Part shown: in pieces, positions 12,447 through 19,219 of the stretch | Numbering within the stretch: position 1 is the first letter of the stretch | Layout: each line of letters opens with the position of its first letter | NCBI GenBank assembly: GCA_000695325.1 | Contig: AVPN01000388.1 | Location: 9,905 to 32,134 of the forward strand | DNA: 22,230 nt | Reading direction: 5' to 3' | DNA from: Pleurobrachia bachei | Taxonomy: Eukaryota > Ctenophora > Tentaculata > Cydippida > Pleurobrachiidae | Made by a program: the position numbers and the translations under genes | The notes under the pieces: model-generated | Database searches by the model: none | Told to the model about the DNA's origin: nothing | What the model saw: only the letters and a program-made list of their open reading frames with translations

Positions 12447-12896
12447 CCCCCTCTCTCTCTATCTCTCTCTCTCTACAGGTGCTGGAGGTGACAACTGCAC
12501 GGACATGTCTGACCGGATGATGTGTGTTGACCAGTTGGACCATATGGATCACAGCGTCTCAAACAACACTCCAGATATTTACTCGACACAGAATGTAAGA
12601 CGTGTACTGAAATAACTTTACTGCTCACGTACTTCCACGGTCCTTACATTTTACCTGTTTCCTAACGTACTTCCAGTGGAAGTCTTCCGCCCCAATACCG
12701 TATCTGGTATCCATTATTTGTTCCCTGAGTTATGTTAACCAGTTCTCACATTGAGTCCACCGCGCAATGCCCATATAATTTTACCTTTATTCCCTTTGTT
12801 ACATTTAATACCTACTCTCAGTCCTCGGAGCGTGCTACGATGGAGGAAATACTAAACCACGACAATATCCTCGAGTACTTCTCAACACAGTTATAA
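1098..12896 (+). CDS. Multi-exon WW / coiled-coil protein, candidate YAP/Yorkie-like coactivator (3' part)
   Basis: This gene span was assembled from exons with GT/AG borders and matching phase: 1098-1205, 1520-1637, [4545-4701, 4884-5064, 5227-5301], 6704-6813, 7138-7287, [8143-8299, 8492-8672, 8824-8898], 10317-10397, 12479-12594 and 12822-12896 (TAA). Brackets mark the duplicated cassette. Protein order: atypical WW domain, basic linker, coiled coil, Gly/His/Pro/Met-rich region with HMRSSS and HTRCFSEP, acidic Met/Asp-rich tail, C-terminal STQL. HxRxxS is the LATS-kinase consensus and RxxSxP a 14-3-3 site; both are hallmarks of YAP/Yorkie, as are a WW domain, a coiled coil and a C-terminal PDZ ligand. 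The assignment is inference. The second WW tryptophan is absent, and the TEAD-binding region would lie upstream. A KIBRA-like protein is an alternative, but no C2 domain is seen. The gene ends tail-to-tail with the Lhx gene. No transcript evidence is available. Confidence 0.6.
1217..1276 (+). repeat. Three 20-bp degenerate tandem units
   Basis: Three consecutive 20-bp units have the core CATTTGACAGAAATTG, with a few substitutions each. They start just after the WW exon donor, inside the intron. Possibly a young minisatellite; no splice signal is repeated. Confidence 0.8.
1520..1637 (+). CDS. Linker exon after the WW domain
   Basis: Acceptor TTAATTTCAG and donor GG|GTAAAT; the exon runs from phase 1 to phase 2. 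It continues the WW reading frame with GRVSVNETSPVIPNMQ and ends in a basic stretch, NQNRQRKG. The exit phase (2) fits the entry phase of the first cassette exon in either copy (4545 or 8143) and of 7138, but not the phase-0 exon at 6704. Composition is polar and basic, with no named domain. Confidence 0.7.
1640..2546. other. Intron sequence and probable 5' region of the ORF1 element
   Basis: AT-rich non-coding sequence with a GA-rich patch at about 1905-1940. The part just upstream of 2547 probably belongs to the retroelement's 5' untranslated region, but I could not place its 5' end or a target-site duplication. Confidence 0.4.
2547..3497 (+). CDS. ORF1 protein of a non-LTR (LINE-type) retrotransposon
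   Basis: An uninterrupted 316-residue frame starts at the ATG at 2547; the in-frame GTG upstream is not needed. Residues about 100-165 are a charged heptad-like coiled coil rich in E, R, L and Q. Residues about 190-262 look like the RNA-binding RRM-like part of LINE ORF1 proteins: NVIVHGL, then ITGICSMKRLGK, RPVKLRL and a VLSSKKSL helix. Residues 274-291 carry YISPDRSPEEREERRKLV, a hallmark of the C-terminal domain of invertebrate LINE ORF1p. Known ORF1 proteins form trimers on element RNA and aid reverse transcription. No endonuclease or reverse-transcriptase frame follows. About 230 bp downstream is an ATT-rich tail, so this may be an ORF1-only copy like mammalian HAL1. It lies in an intron of the WW gene, same strand. 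Confidence 0.82.
   Translation: MSGSFSNRLRVNSDERVTKGVYREVQSEVVDLVRELFVHAKEEDSFPKKWSASSASCFWDNLKCPSKSKIKGVGKPELAEFAEKACRLLVERCYPAIDKLSIETEECERRIINCQEELITAQRLLVEAQDRLVKRQCELLEKRDGEIIAVQSTAEKERKSFAGVLQKNWETALAPQRVRHAIAVATEDRSSNVIVHGLFDDPAENDQDLENEMKRVFNFMGSCITGICSMKRLGKYKNDSDRPVKLRLCGKDFRDQVLSSKKSLKNSERHKKGYISPDRSPEEREERRKLVVVLKERKAAETGKTFGIRGGKVEEV
3498..3789 (+). mobile_element. Probable 3' tail of the ORF1 element, then intron
   Basis: No gene. A run of ATT units at about 3724-3740 resembles the short microsatellite tails of CR1/L2-like LINEs and may mark the element's 3' end. The rest to 3789 is ordinary intron. No second LINE reading frame was seen. Confidence 0.4.
4545..4701 (+). CDS. Cassette exon a, copy A (HMRSSS motif, Gly run)
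   Basis: Acceptor CCTATTTCAG, donor AGG|GTGAGT, phase 2 to 0. It reads PLTPLPPQNIHMRSSSLGSG, then a run of glycines, and ends HTGDHR. HMRSSS matches the HxRxxS consensus of LATS/NDR kinases. It differs from copy B at three synonymous sites, all in its last third. It can be entered in frame from the linker exon. Its phase-0 exit also fits the coiled-coil exon at 6704, giving one in-frame route that skips copy A exons b and c. Confidence 0.8.
4884..5064 (+). CDS. Cassette exon b, copy A (HTRCFSEP motif)
   Basis: Acceptor CTCTCTCAG, donor TACG|GTGAGT, phase 0 to 1. The product is Ser/Pro/His-rich (SSQGQLASHLDIQ, then HHPPQQPPHH) and ends NNHHTRCFSEPY. HTRCFSEP combines HxRxxS with the 14-3-3 motif RxxSxP, like the main regulatory site of YAP and Yorkie. 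Against copy B there are 12 substitutions, 10 of them synonymous; the two replacements are Asp/Glu and Asn/Ser. The kinase motif is unchanged. Confidence 0.82.
5227..5301 (+). CDS. Cassette exon c, copy A (Met/Gly-rich)
   Basis: Acceptor TTGTTCCAG, donor AAGAG|GTGAGT, phase 1 to 1. Reads VMPSHQMDEGMDIMGTGG, then YSEYGTR. It differs from copy B at three synonymous sites. A second identical donor 25 bp downstream (exon end 5326) is reachable without a stop, adds about eight residues and changes the exit phase to 2. A third unit has lost the donor (ATGAGT). Confidence 0.78.
5302..5351 (+). repeat. Reiterated splice donor, copy A (two units)
   Basis: The exon c junction GGGACAAGAG|GTGAGTCAATTATA is repeated at 25-bp spacing. 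There are two usable GTGAGT donors (5302, 5327) and a decayed third (ATGAGT at 5352). Copy B has the same repeat expanded to nine units. Confidence 0.85.
5655..6205 (+). repeat. GA/GATA-rich polypurine array, copy A
   Basis: About 550 bp of imperfect GAGA, GATA and GGCAGA units, almost purely purine on this strand. It closes cassette copy A. Long open frames on either strand are a by-product of the repeat and not genes. The unique sequence after it (TCTACTACTACC) differs from that after the copy B array. Confidence 0.93.
6206..6530. other. Unique intron sequence
   Basis: No convincing exon. An open frame near 6255-6455 has a reasonable acceptor (CCCCTTACTCAG at about 6353) but no GT donor giving a usable phase, so I do not call it. 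Confidence 0.4.
6531..6648 (+). mobile_element. Hairpin MITE-like inverted repeat
   Basis: Arms of about 50-60 bp read AGAGAAGTAATATACTTAGC on the left and, in reverse complement, nearly the same on the right (GAGAAGTAATACTTATAGC). They meet at TTTCTTCTACAGAAGAAA. It ends about 55 bp upstream of the exon at 6704. Target-site duplication not resolved. Confidence 0.65.
6704..6813 (+). CDS. Coiled-coil exon 1
   Basis: Acceptor CTCCCTGCAG, donor AAAAAG|GTTTGA (weak), phase 0 to 2. Encodes GVVEELNKECERLYSKISIS, then a helix-forming stretch with MDNLLDERKLLQKR. The phase-0 entry is reachable in frame from the end of exon a in copy A, or from an exon I have not found. From exon c (phase 1) it would hit a stop within eight codons. 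Confidence 0.72.
6814..7137. other. Intron between the coiled-coil exons
   Basis: About 320 bp of unique AT-rich sequence that ends in a good pyrimidine tract and CTTTCAG before 7138. No other feature was recognised. Confidence 0.6.
7138..7287 (+). CDS. Coiled-coil exon 2
   Basis: Acceptor TTTCTTTCAG, donor AAA|GTGAGT, phase 2 to 2. Encodes VLDSEERLSSLVEAKTSL, then KELEKTKTTLNEIAQEHSHL and a basic end, QQEKKNNRK. This is a regular amphipathic helix, predicted to dimerise. VLDSEERL resembles a stretch in KIBRA coiled coils, but it is too short to decide. The exit phase joins cassette exon a at 8143 in frame. Confidence 0.82.
8143..8299 (+). CDS. Cassette exon a, copy B
   Basis: Acceptor CCTATTTCAG, donor AGG|GTGAGT, phase 2 to 0. 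Same protein as copy A, including HMRSSS and the glycine run. It joins in frame after the coiled-coil exon ending at 7287, so it is the copy most clearly in the main reading frame. Confidence 0.85.
8492..8672 (+). CDS. Cassette exon b, copy B (HTRCFSEP motif)
   Basis: Acceptor CTCTCTCAG, donor TACG|GTGAGT, phase 0 to 1. Retains HTRCFSEP (LATS-like HxRxxS plus 14-3-3 RxxSxP). Two conservative replacements separate it from copy A (SSEMGHF for SSDMGHF, YNSHH for YNNHH), against ten silent changes. Confidence 0.85.
8824..8898 (+). CDS. Cassette exon c, copy B
   Basis: Acceptor TTATTTCCAG, donor AAGAG|GTGAGT, phase 1 to 1. Protein identical to copy A. The phase-1 exit joins the exon at 10317 in frame. 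Eight further GTGAGT donors follow. Only the first extra one (exon end 8923) avoids an in-frame TGA. Confidence 0.82.
8899..9138 (+). repeat. Splice-donor minisatellite, copy B (nine 25/28-bp units)
   Basis: Units start at 8899, 8924, 8952, 8980, 9008, 9036, 9061, 9089 and 9114. Each has GTGAGTCAATT and ends GGGACAAGAG or GGCAAGAG, so nearly every unit boundary regenerates the exon-intron junction AAGAG|GTGAGT. The last boundary is decayed (AAAAG|ATGAGT). Lengths alternate between 25 and 28 bp. Confidence 0.93.
9436..9925 (+). repeat. GA/GATA-rich polypurine array, copy B
   Basis: About 490 bp of GAGA/GATA/GGCAGA units closing cassette copy B. The internal order differs from copy A. Open frames on the other strand (Ser/Leu-rich) come from the repeat. 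Confidence 0.93.
9926..10316. other. Intron before the 49-bp repeat exon
   Basis: Unique sequence with no recognised feature. It ends with a good acceptor (TTTATTTTCAG) for the exon at 10317. Confidence 0.55.
10317..10397 (+). CDS. Exon f, whose 3' end seeds a 49-bp minisatellite
   Basis: Acceptor TTTATTTTCAG, donor CGAG|GTTAGT, phase 1 to 1. Encodes NFAAPNDSSRGHTSPLPGH, then VTLNTLRG. The last 36 bases plus the donor form the first unit of the array that follows. Using any later donor reads CGA GGT TAG, a stop right after the normal junction, so only the first donor keeps the frame open into the exon at 12479. Confidence 0.78.
10362..12174 (+). repeat. 49-bp minisatellite, 37 units, each with a splice donor
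   Basis: The unit begins CTCTTCCCGGCCATGTCACT and contains CTTCGAG|GTTAGTCAGGGGC. Phase is constant at 49 bp from 10362 to the last unit at 12126, which is exactly 36 periods. By eye, units 1-36 are identical; the last has three substitutions (TTCACGG, CTCGACAC, GTCTGGG). The first 36 bases of unit 1 are coding. Confidence 0.95.
12175..12478. other. Intron ending in a long CT tract
   Basis: About 190 bp of unique sequence, then an almost uninterrupted CT tract (about 12375-12475) that serves as the polypyrimidine tract of the acceptor TCTCTACAG. Confidence 0.75.
12479..12594 (+). CDS. Exon g, acidic Met/Asp-rich tail
   Basis: Acceptor CTCTCTACAG, donor AAT|GTAAGA, phase 1 to 0. Encodes AGGDNCTDMSDRMMCVDQLD, then HMDHSVSNNTPDIYSTQN. 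The LDHMD / NTPDIY pattern loosely recalls the DEMD and FPDYL stretch in the YAP/TAZ transactivation domain. This is weak evidence. Confidence 0.8.
12822..12896 (+). CDS. Last coding exon, PDZ-ligand-like C-terminus
   Basis: Acceptor CTACTCTCAG, phase 0 entry, stop TAA at 12894. Encodes SSERATMEEILNHDNILEYF, then STQL. Thr at -2 and Leu at 0 fit a class I PDZ ligand; YAP and TAZ also end in a PDZ ligand preceded by Phe. The acidic amphipathic run before it would suit an activation domain. Confidence 0.82.
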   Translation, partial: SSERATMEEILNHDNILEYFSTQL

Positions 12897-13228
12897 TTAG
12901 CAGGTGAATATTCATTATATCATGATGTTTTTATCTCTTTCTAGTAGTATATATCTCTTCTCAGATATTTCATAGTGCCGTCAGGTACCTCAATAATCCT
13001 GAACCCAAAAAGCTCTCTCATATCTCTAACATATTTCTAACATGAAACATCGCCCTAACATCTCTCTGCATTTCTCTAACACCTCTCCATAACGTTCAAC
13101 GTACTACTACTCTTTCTCACACACCCCTGGCCTTTTGGGTTATTATTATAGCCTCCAATGTATGATTCAATTTCCTCTAGTCTGCAACAAGTTACATTCG
13201 TGTACCCCTTCTATGATCTATGATATAA
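12897..13228. other. Probable 3' untranslated and downstream sequence
   Basis: AT-rich, with no AATAAA signal that I could see and no coding potential. The transcript end was not located. Confidence 0.4.
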
Positions 13229-14031
13229 TGTGTGATTTTAAATGACTGGGACTGGTATATCGCGAATTGCGTGAAAACTATGACATCTTTCATCTTCAAA
13301 TTTTGGGACATGGTAAAACTAAGTTGTAGCAATTTTCTCCTAGTTTTACAGCAAAGTTCAATGTTCCTGAATGAATCTATTGCCAAAAAACCTCCCCCAA
13401 CTTTACACGGTCATATCTCCGAAGTCTAATGAGATATAGATTTCAGATTTTTAGGAGAGACAGATAATACGATTTTGAATGTTTTGTCTGCTTTATGAGT
13501 TTCCAACTTTTACCGGTTGTTCACAGGAACTGTTTAAAGTGGAGTAACACGCTCTAATTAGGCCAAATTATGGTCATTTACCCCTCAAAGATCACATTTC
13601 TAGCTGTTTCTAGGGGGCTAATCAGGTCTTGAACACGGATACATCACTAGAAGCAGCTGGAAATGTGATCTTTGACAGCAAAATGGCCTAAATTTGGACT
13701 AACTAGAGCGTGTTACATCACTTTAAACAGATCCTCTGAACAAACGGTAAAAGTTAGCAACTTGTAAAACAGACAAAACATTCAAAATCGTATTATCTGT
13801 CTCTCCTAAAAATCTGAAATCTCTATCTCATTAGACTCCGGAGATATGACCGTGTAAAGTTGGAGGAGGTTTTTTGGCAATAGATTCATTCAGGAACATT
13901 GAACTTTGCTGTAAAACTAGGAGAAAATTGCTACAACTTAGTTTTACCATGTCCCAAAATTTGAAGATGAAAGATGCCATAGTTTTCACGCAATTTGCGA
14001 TATACCAGTCCAAGTCATTTAAAATCACACA
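13229..14031. mobile_element. 803-bp foldback (long inverted repeat) element
   Basis: The left arm 13229-13613 and right arm 13647-14031 are reverse complements, with scattered differences, around a loop of about 33 bp. Outer ends read TGTGTGATTTTAAATGAC on each strand. Short open frames in the two arms are mirror copies of each other and not genes. No transposase. Target-site duplication unclear, so the superfamily is not assigned. It would form a very long hairpin if transcribed. Confidence 0.92.
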
Positions 14032-14608
14032 GTATTTCTCTCCCTCTCTCTCTTTCCCTCCCTCATAACCTTTTGGTATCTCTCTTGCTCTTTCTATGTA
14101 ACAACATGTAGCTCTCTCTGGAAAGGGACAGGCAGTCAGTCAATTGCAACATAGGCATTGAATTTTGGTAATACATTCTGGGAACTCTATTGAAAGTTCT
14201 CAGAACTCTGATAAAAGTCATATACTCTTTCCTAACACAATATTTTACATTTTCAGATCTCCAGCCTATATGAAGCTCGTCAAGACGCCAATAAATGAAC
14301 ACTTAATAAGGAATGAATGTATCTTGTTAGGCACAGTTTGTATTAGTATGTTTCTCTCGCACGCCCCTTTTCTTTTTCAACTAGACACAGAGAGTACATA
14401 TATCAGAGAGTGGGAGAGAGAGGATGCTGTTTGTGAGATTATACTGAGTGAGAGAGAGAGTGAGAGAGACAGAGAGATCAGATAGCGAGTGTGTGACGTG
14501 TGTGTTACTTTGTATAGCTTTACATGCTGCAGCAGTATAATATAGCTCAGGGTTCACTAGAGAAACACACATGGAATTAGAGGGACGATATTTGAAAGAC
14601 CTTCTGTA
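14032..14608. other. Spacer with GA tract and a possible terminal exon
   Basis: Includes a GA-rich patch (about 14450-14480). At 14257-14298 an acceptor (TTACATTTTCAG) precedes a 13-codon frame, ISSLYEARQDANK, then TGA, with AATAAA overlapping the end. It could be a terminal exon of an unseen transcript. Too short to claim. Confidence 0.3.
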
Positions 14609-14742
14609 CAGCCGGACCCCGATTTAGATTTTAGTGGGATGCTTGGGGAATGGGTTTGCCCGATGTATTGTCTGGTTCAATTACCGTTATTTTCCTATGT
14701 AACGGGGGGAAATTTGCCTCCCGCTAAATCTGGGTCCGACTG
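14609..14742. mobile_element. 134-bp TA-flanked MITE, pogo/Tigger-like ends
   Basis: Starts CAGCCGGACCCCGATTTAG and ends, in reverse complement, CAGTCGGACCCAGATTTAG, with TA directly on both sides. CAG-starting ends with GGACC-GATTTA and a TA duplication are typical of pogo/Tigger (Tc1-mariner) non-autonomous elements. Confidence 0.75.
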
Positions 14743-15018
14743 TAAAGTGTGGGTGGTGTTTTGTATCCTGCGTACCTAAACAAGCTTGGTGGAGTTCTAA
14801 ATCTGTTTGTATGTAAAATAGCACAGCAGCATGGATAATATTCTCTCTTTTTAGCTTTTTACGACGCCTGTACACAACTGTGTTTTTTATCTTTCTCACA
14901 AATTTAAATAGTTCAAGAGTGATTCTTTTTTCTCAAAAGTATGTTCAAATCTGTTTAAAAAGCGATATCAAATGTAGCTAAAGTTTTTTGTTGGAGAAAC
15001 CTGAATTAGAATTGAAAC
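14743..15018. other. Spacer, nothing recognised
   Basis: Unique AT-rich sequence between two MITEs. No gene, repeat or regulatory motif stood out. Confidence 0.5.
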
Positions 15019-15127
15019 CAGGAACCGACCGAATCAGGAAATACTGGTCTCTCATTGGCTGATAACCAGTCACGTGACCTAATTAACGAGTTCTGATTGG
15101 TTGTTTACTTGTTTCGGTCGGTTCCTG
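15019..15127. mobile_element. 109-bp hAT-type MITE with 8-bp target duplication
   Basis: Ends are CAGGAACCGACCGAA and its inverted copy TTCGGTCGGTTCCTG. Flanks are ATTGAAAC on both sides (15011-15018 and 15128-15135), an 8-bp duplication fitting the hAT preference nTnnnnAn. The inside carries GTCACGTGAC and two CCAATC/GATTGG motifs. It is the intact reference for the copies at 20693-20747 and 21412-21515. Confidence 0.88.
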
Positions 15128-15501
15128 ATTGAAACCGTTTTCCCACGGTAGAGAGTTAATTTCGGAAGACGACAGATGTTAATAAAGGGTATTATACTAA
15201 TTTGCAGATTCAGTTCTGACAAAAAATATGAGAGAGAGCTGACATATGTTTCTATTTTTCTCCTTTTCTTGAAGAAGTGAAGAGCAAGATAGAAATTAGA
15301 GAAGATCTTGCGTATGAGCGTGTTCGATACGTTTTTTAAGTACCCGCGTTTTAAAAGTTATTTCTACATTCCGAACCCCCTTGACAAAGAAATTACCGAG
15401 TTTTTATTCTTATATGTACAAAGGGTGGGTTGTGGGAACTGATCATAAACTGACCAACTGCGGTCCTAACCGGTGACACACCGGGTGAATGATATATTGT
15501 T
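15128..15501. other. Spacer, nothing recognised
   Basis: After the 8-bp hAT target duplication there is no gene, repeat family or clear motif up to the next element fragment. Confidence 0.5.
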
Positions 15502-15568
15502 CAGTCGGACCCCCCGATTTACCGGGGTGCTTGGGGAACGGCTTCTAGTAAATCGGGGGTCGGTAAAT
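15502..15568. mobile_element. Fragment with pogo/Tigger-like end and short hairpin
   Basis: Starts CAGTCGGACCCCCCGATTTAC and has an internal inverted match, GTAAATCGGGGGTC, about 25 bp away. It is the same terminal family as the element at 14609, but the left flank is not TA and no matching far end was found, so it is probably a decayed or truncated copy. Confidence 0.6.
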
Positions 15569-16913
15569 GGAAAAAGCTGGATCGATAGAGCTTGGTATGC
15601 TCCAATCCTCCTTTATATTCGTAAAAGAGGGGGCGTGGAGAGAGGGGGATCGAACAAGGCAAGCTGGAGCTATCTCTCCAATAGAATTTATTTGCCTGAT
15701 AACTGATAAGGGAAGAGGAGAGAAATATATTTATTGTCCGAATTGACTCTTAAGAAACAAGATCAAGAGCTCTTGTTTTTTCTTGTTAATAATCTGGACT
15801 ACGAACTTTATTTCTCTCTCTCTCTCTCCCTCTCTCTCTCTCACTCCATCACTCCAGGTGTCTACGCCAAGTGTTGACACATGGCGGGAAAACAGTACAT
15901 CTGGTGTGTGGTACGGTTTATACCTGATTATTACACAGTTCATGCACCCAGTGCCCTCAATTGACAGCAGCAGGTGCCCCGCCCAGTTGATGCAGCAGCT
16001 CTATTGCAGCAGCAGCATAGAGAGGACCTGGGTGTTACACACGACAAACACTCCCTCGGATCACATTCCGTTTTTGGGGGAGTTGGAAGGCGCCACGACA
16101 TCCAAACAGGCATCTGTGCGCGGTGCTACTCTCGCGCGCAATTTGCAGAGGGAGTTATGAGACCTGGCGGCACCAAACACAGTTTGTCATTGTGTGATGT
16201 GGGACCATCTTTCGACGCTTTGTCAGGCCACGTGGCCTCACGGAGCCGCACCGGGCCGAAGAGGACGGTCTTTTATGAGACAATTGGCGCTTACGTCTTG
16301 TCCTTTTGACTGCCTTGGAAGCTTTGAAAAACTCCCTGATCTGGGGCTCCAGTGAACTAGCACCGGAGAGACATTACAAACAAAAGGATGTAATTACGTC
16401 ATGCAGCAGTCACATAATATATCGTATCATGTGTCATAATGTACGGAGAGCAGCTTTTCAAGGTGTTAAAATCTCTCCAAGTGCTGAGAGATTGTTATTA
16501 GGAGTGCAGCCTACACCCGTACGTACAATTCATCAGTTCAAAACCTGTCTGGAGCCGTCATCCAGACCCCGTTTTGATTCTCAAATCTATCTCGACAGTG
16601 TGCTCAGATTGCAGTAGGTCGGCGTCGCCAGACAGATCTGGTTTACTAAACCGTTTAGGCTAGAGGCAGGGAATTGCCTTGTTTTTATTGAGTGCTTCCA
16701 CCCACGACAACTCGTAATCTGTCAAAACTGCCATGGACGCCACCTGTAGCATTCTGTCAAATCGGATCTTGTACCGCCAGACAGTTTGACTAATACTATG
16801 GCGGCGCCATACCATTATTTGATTTACGCTCATGCCTGCTCATGTTCTGTAAGTGTATGGCAGCGCCATGATACCCCCATTTGATTCTCAGATCGGGTCG
16901 GCGGACAGCATGA
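15569..16913. other. Intergenic stretch with uncertain open frames
   Basis: Overlapping + strand frames occur at 15783-16160, 15974-16309 and 16306-16617. A CT-rich tract and CACTCCAG before 15859 could act as an acceptor. The proteins have no domain I recognise and no consistent exon chain, so I call none. A palindrome AGGCCACGTGGCCT sits near 16225. GC content is higher than in the flanking introns. Two degenerate copies of a GGCGCCAT / TTTGATT motif occur at about 16800-16890. Confidence 0.4.
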
Positions 16914-19045
<2,132 letters not shown>

Positions 19046-19108
19046 AGGTATATTCTCACAAACAGCGTCGAAGACTTTGTTTTGTTCGAACAATGTAATC
19101 CGACTCAC

Positions 19109-19219
19109 CTCCGATCCATGTCGAAGGAGGGAATTCCGTGTAAGGTTCCTCCCCTGCTGCGATCCTCATTGCCGTTCCCAGTGCCACCGTCCCCGATCCC
19201 ATTGTCGTAATGTCCGTTA
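19109..19219 (-). CDS. Possible further Lhx3/4 exon
   Basis: Acceptor TTGTTTCAG and an excellent donor GGAG|GTGAGT bound 111 bp that stay open in the incoming phase (1 to 1), reading [17 protein letters not shown], then [10 protein letters not shown]. Another frame reads [16 protein letters not shown] and stops inside the donor, so this could instead be a terminal exon in a different phase. No homology recognised. Confidence 0.35.

Noticed and set aside
13192-14068. Mirror-image 64-65 codon frames
   Set aside because: They lie in the two arms of the foldback element and are reverse complements of each other.
14257-14298. 13-codon terminal exon after a good acceptor
   Set aside because: Too short, and no phase-matched upstream exon; kept only as a remark.
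15783-16617. Three overlapping frames of 103-125 codons
   Set aside because: No recognised domain, mutually overlapping in different frames, and no coherent splice chain.
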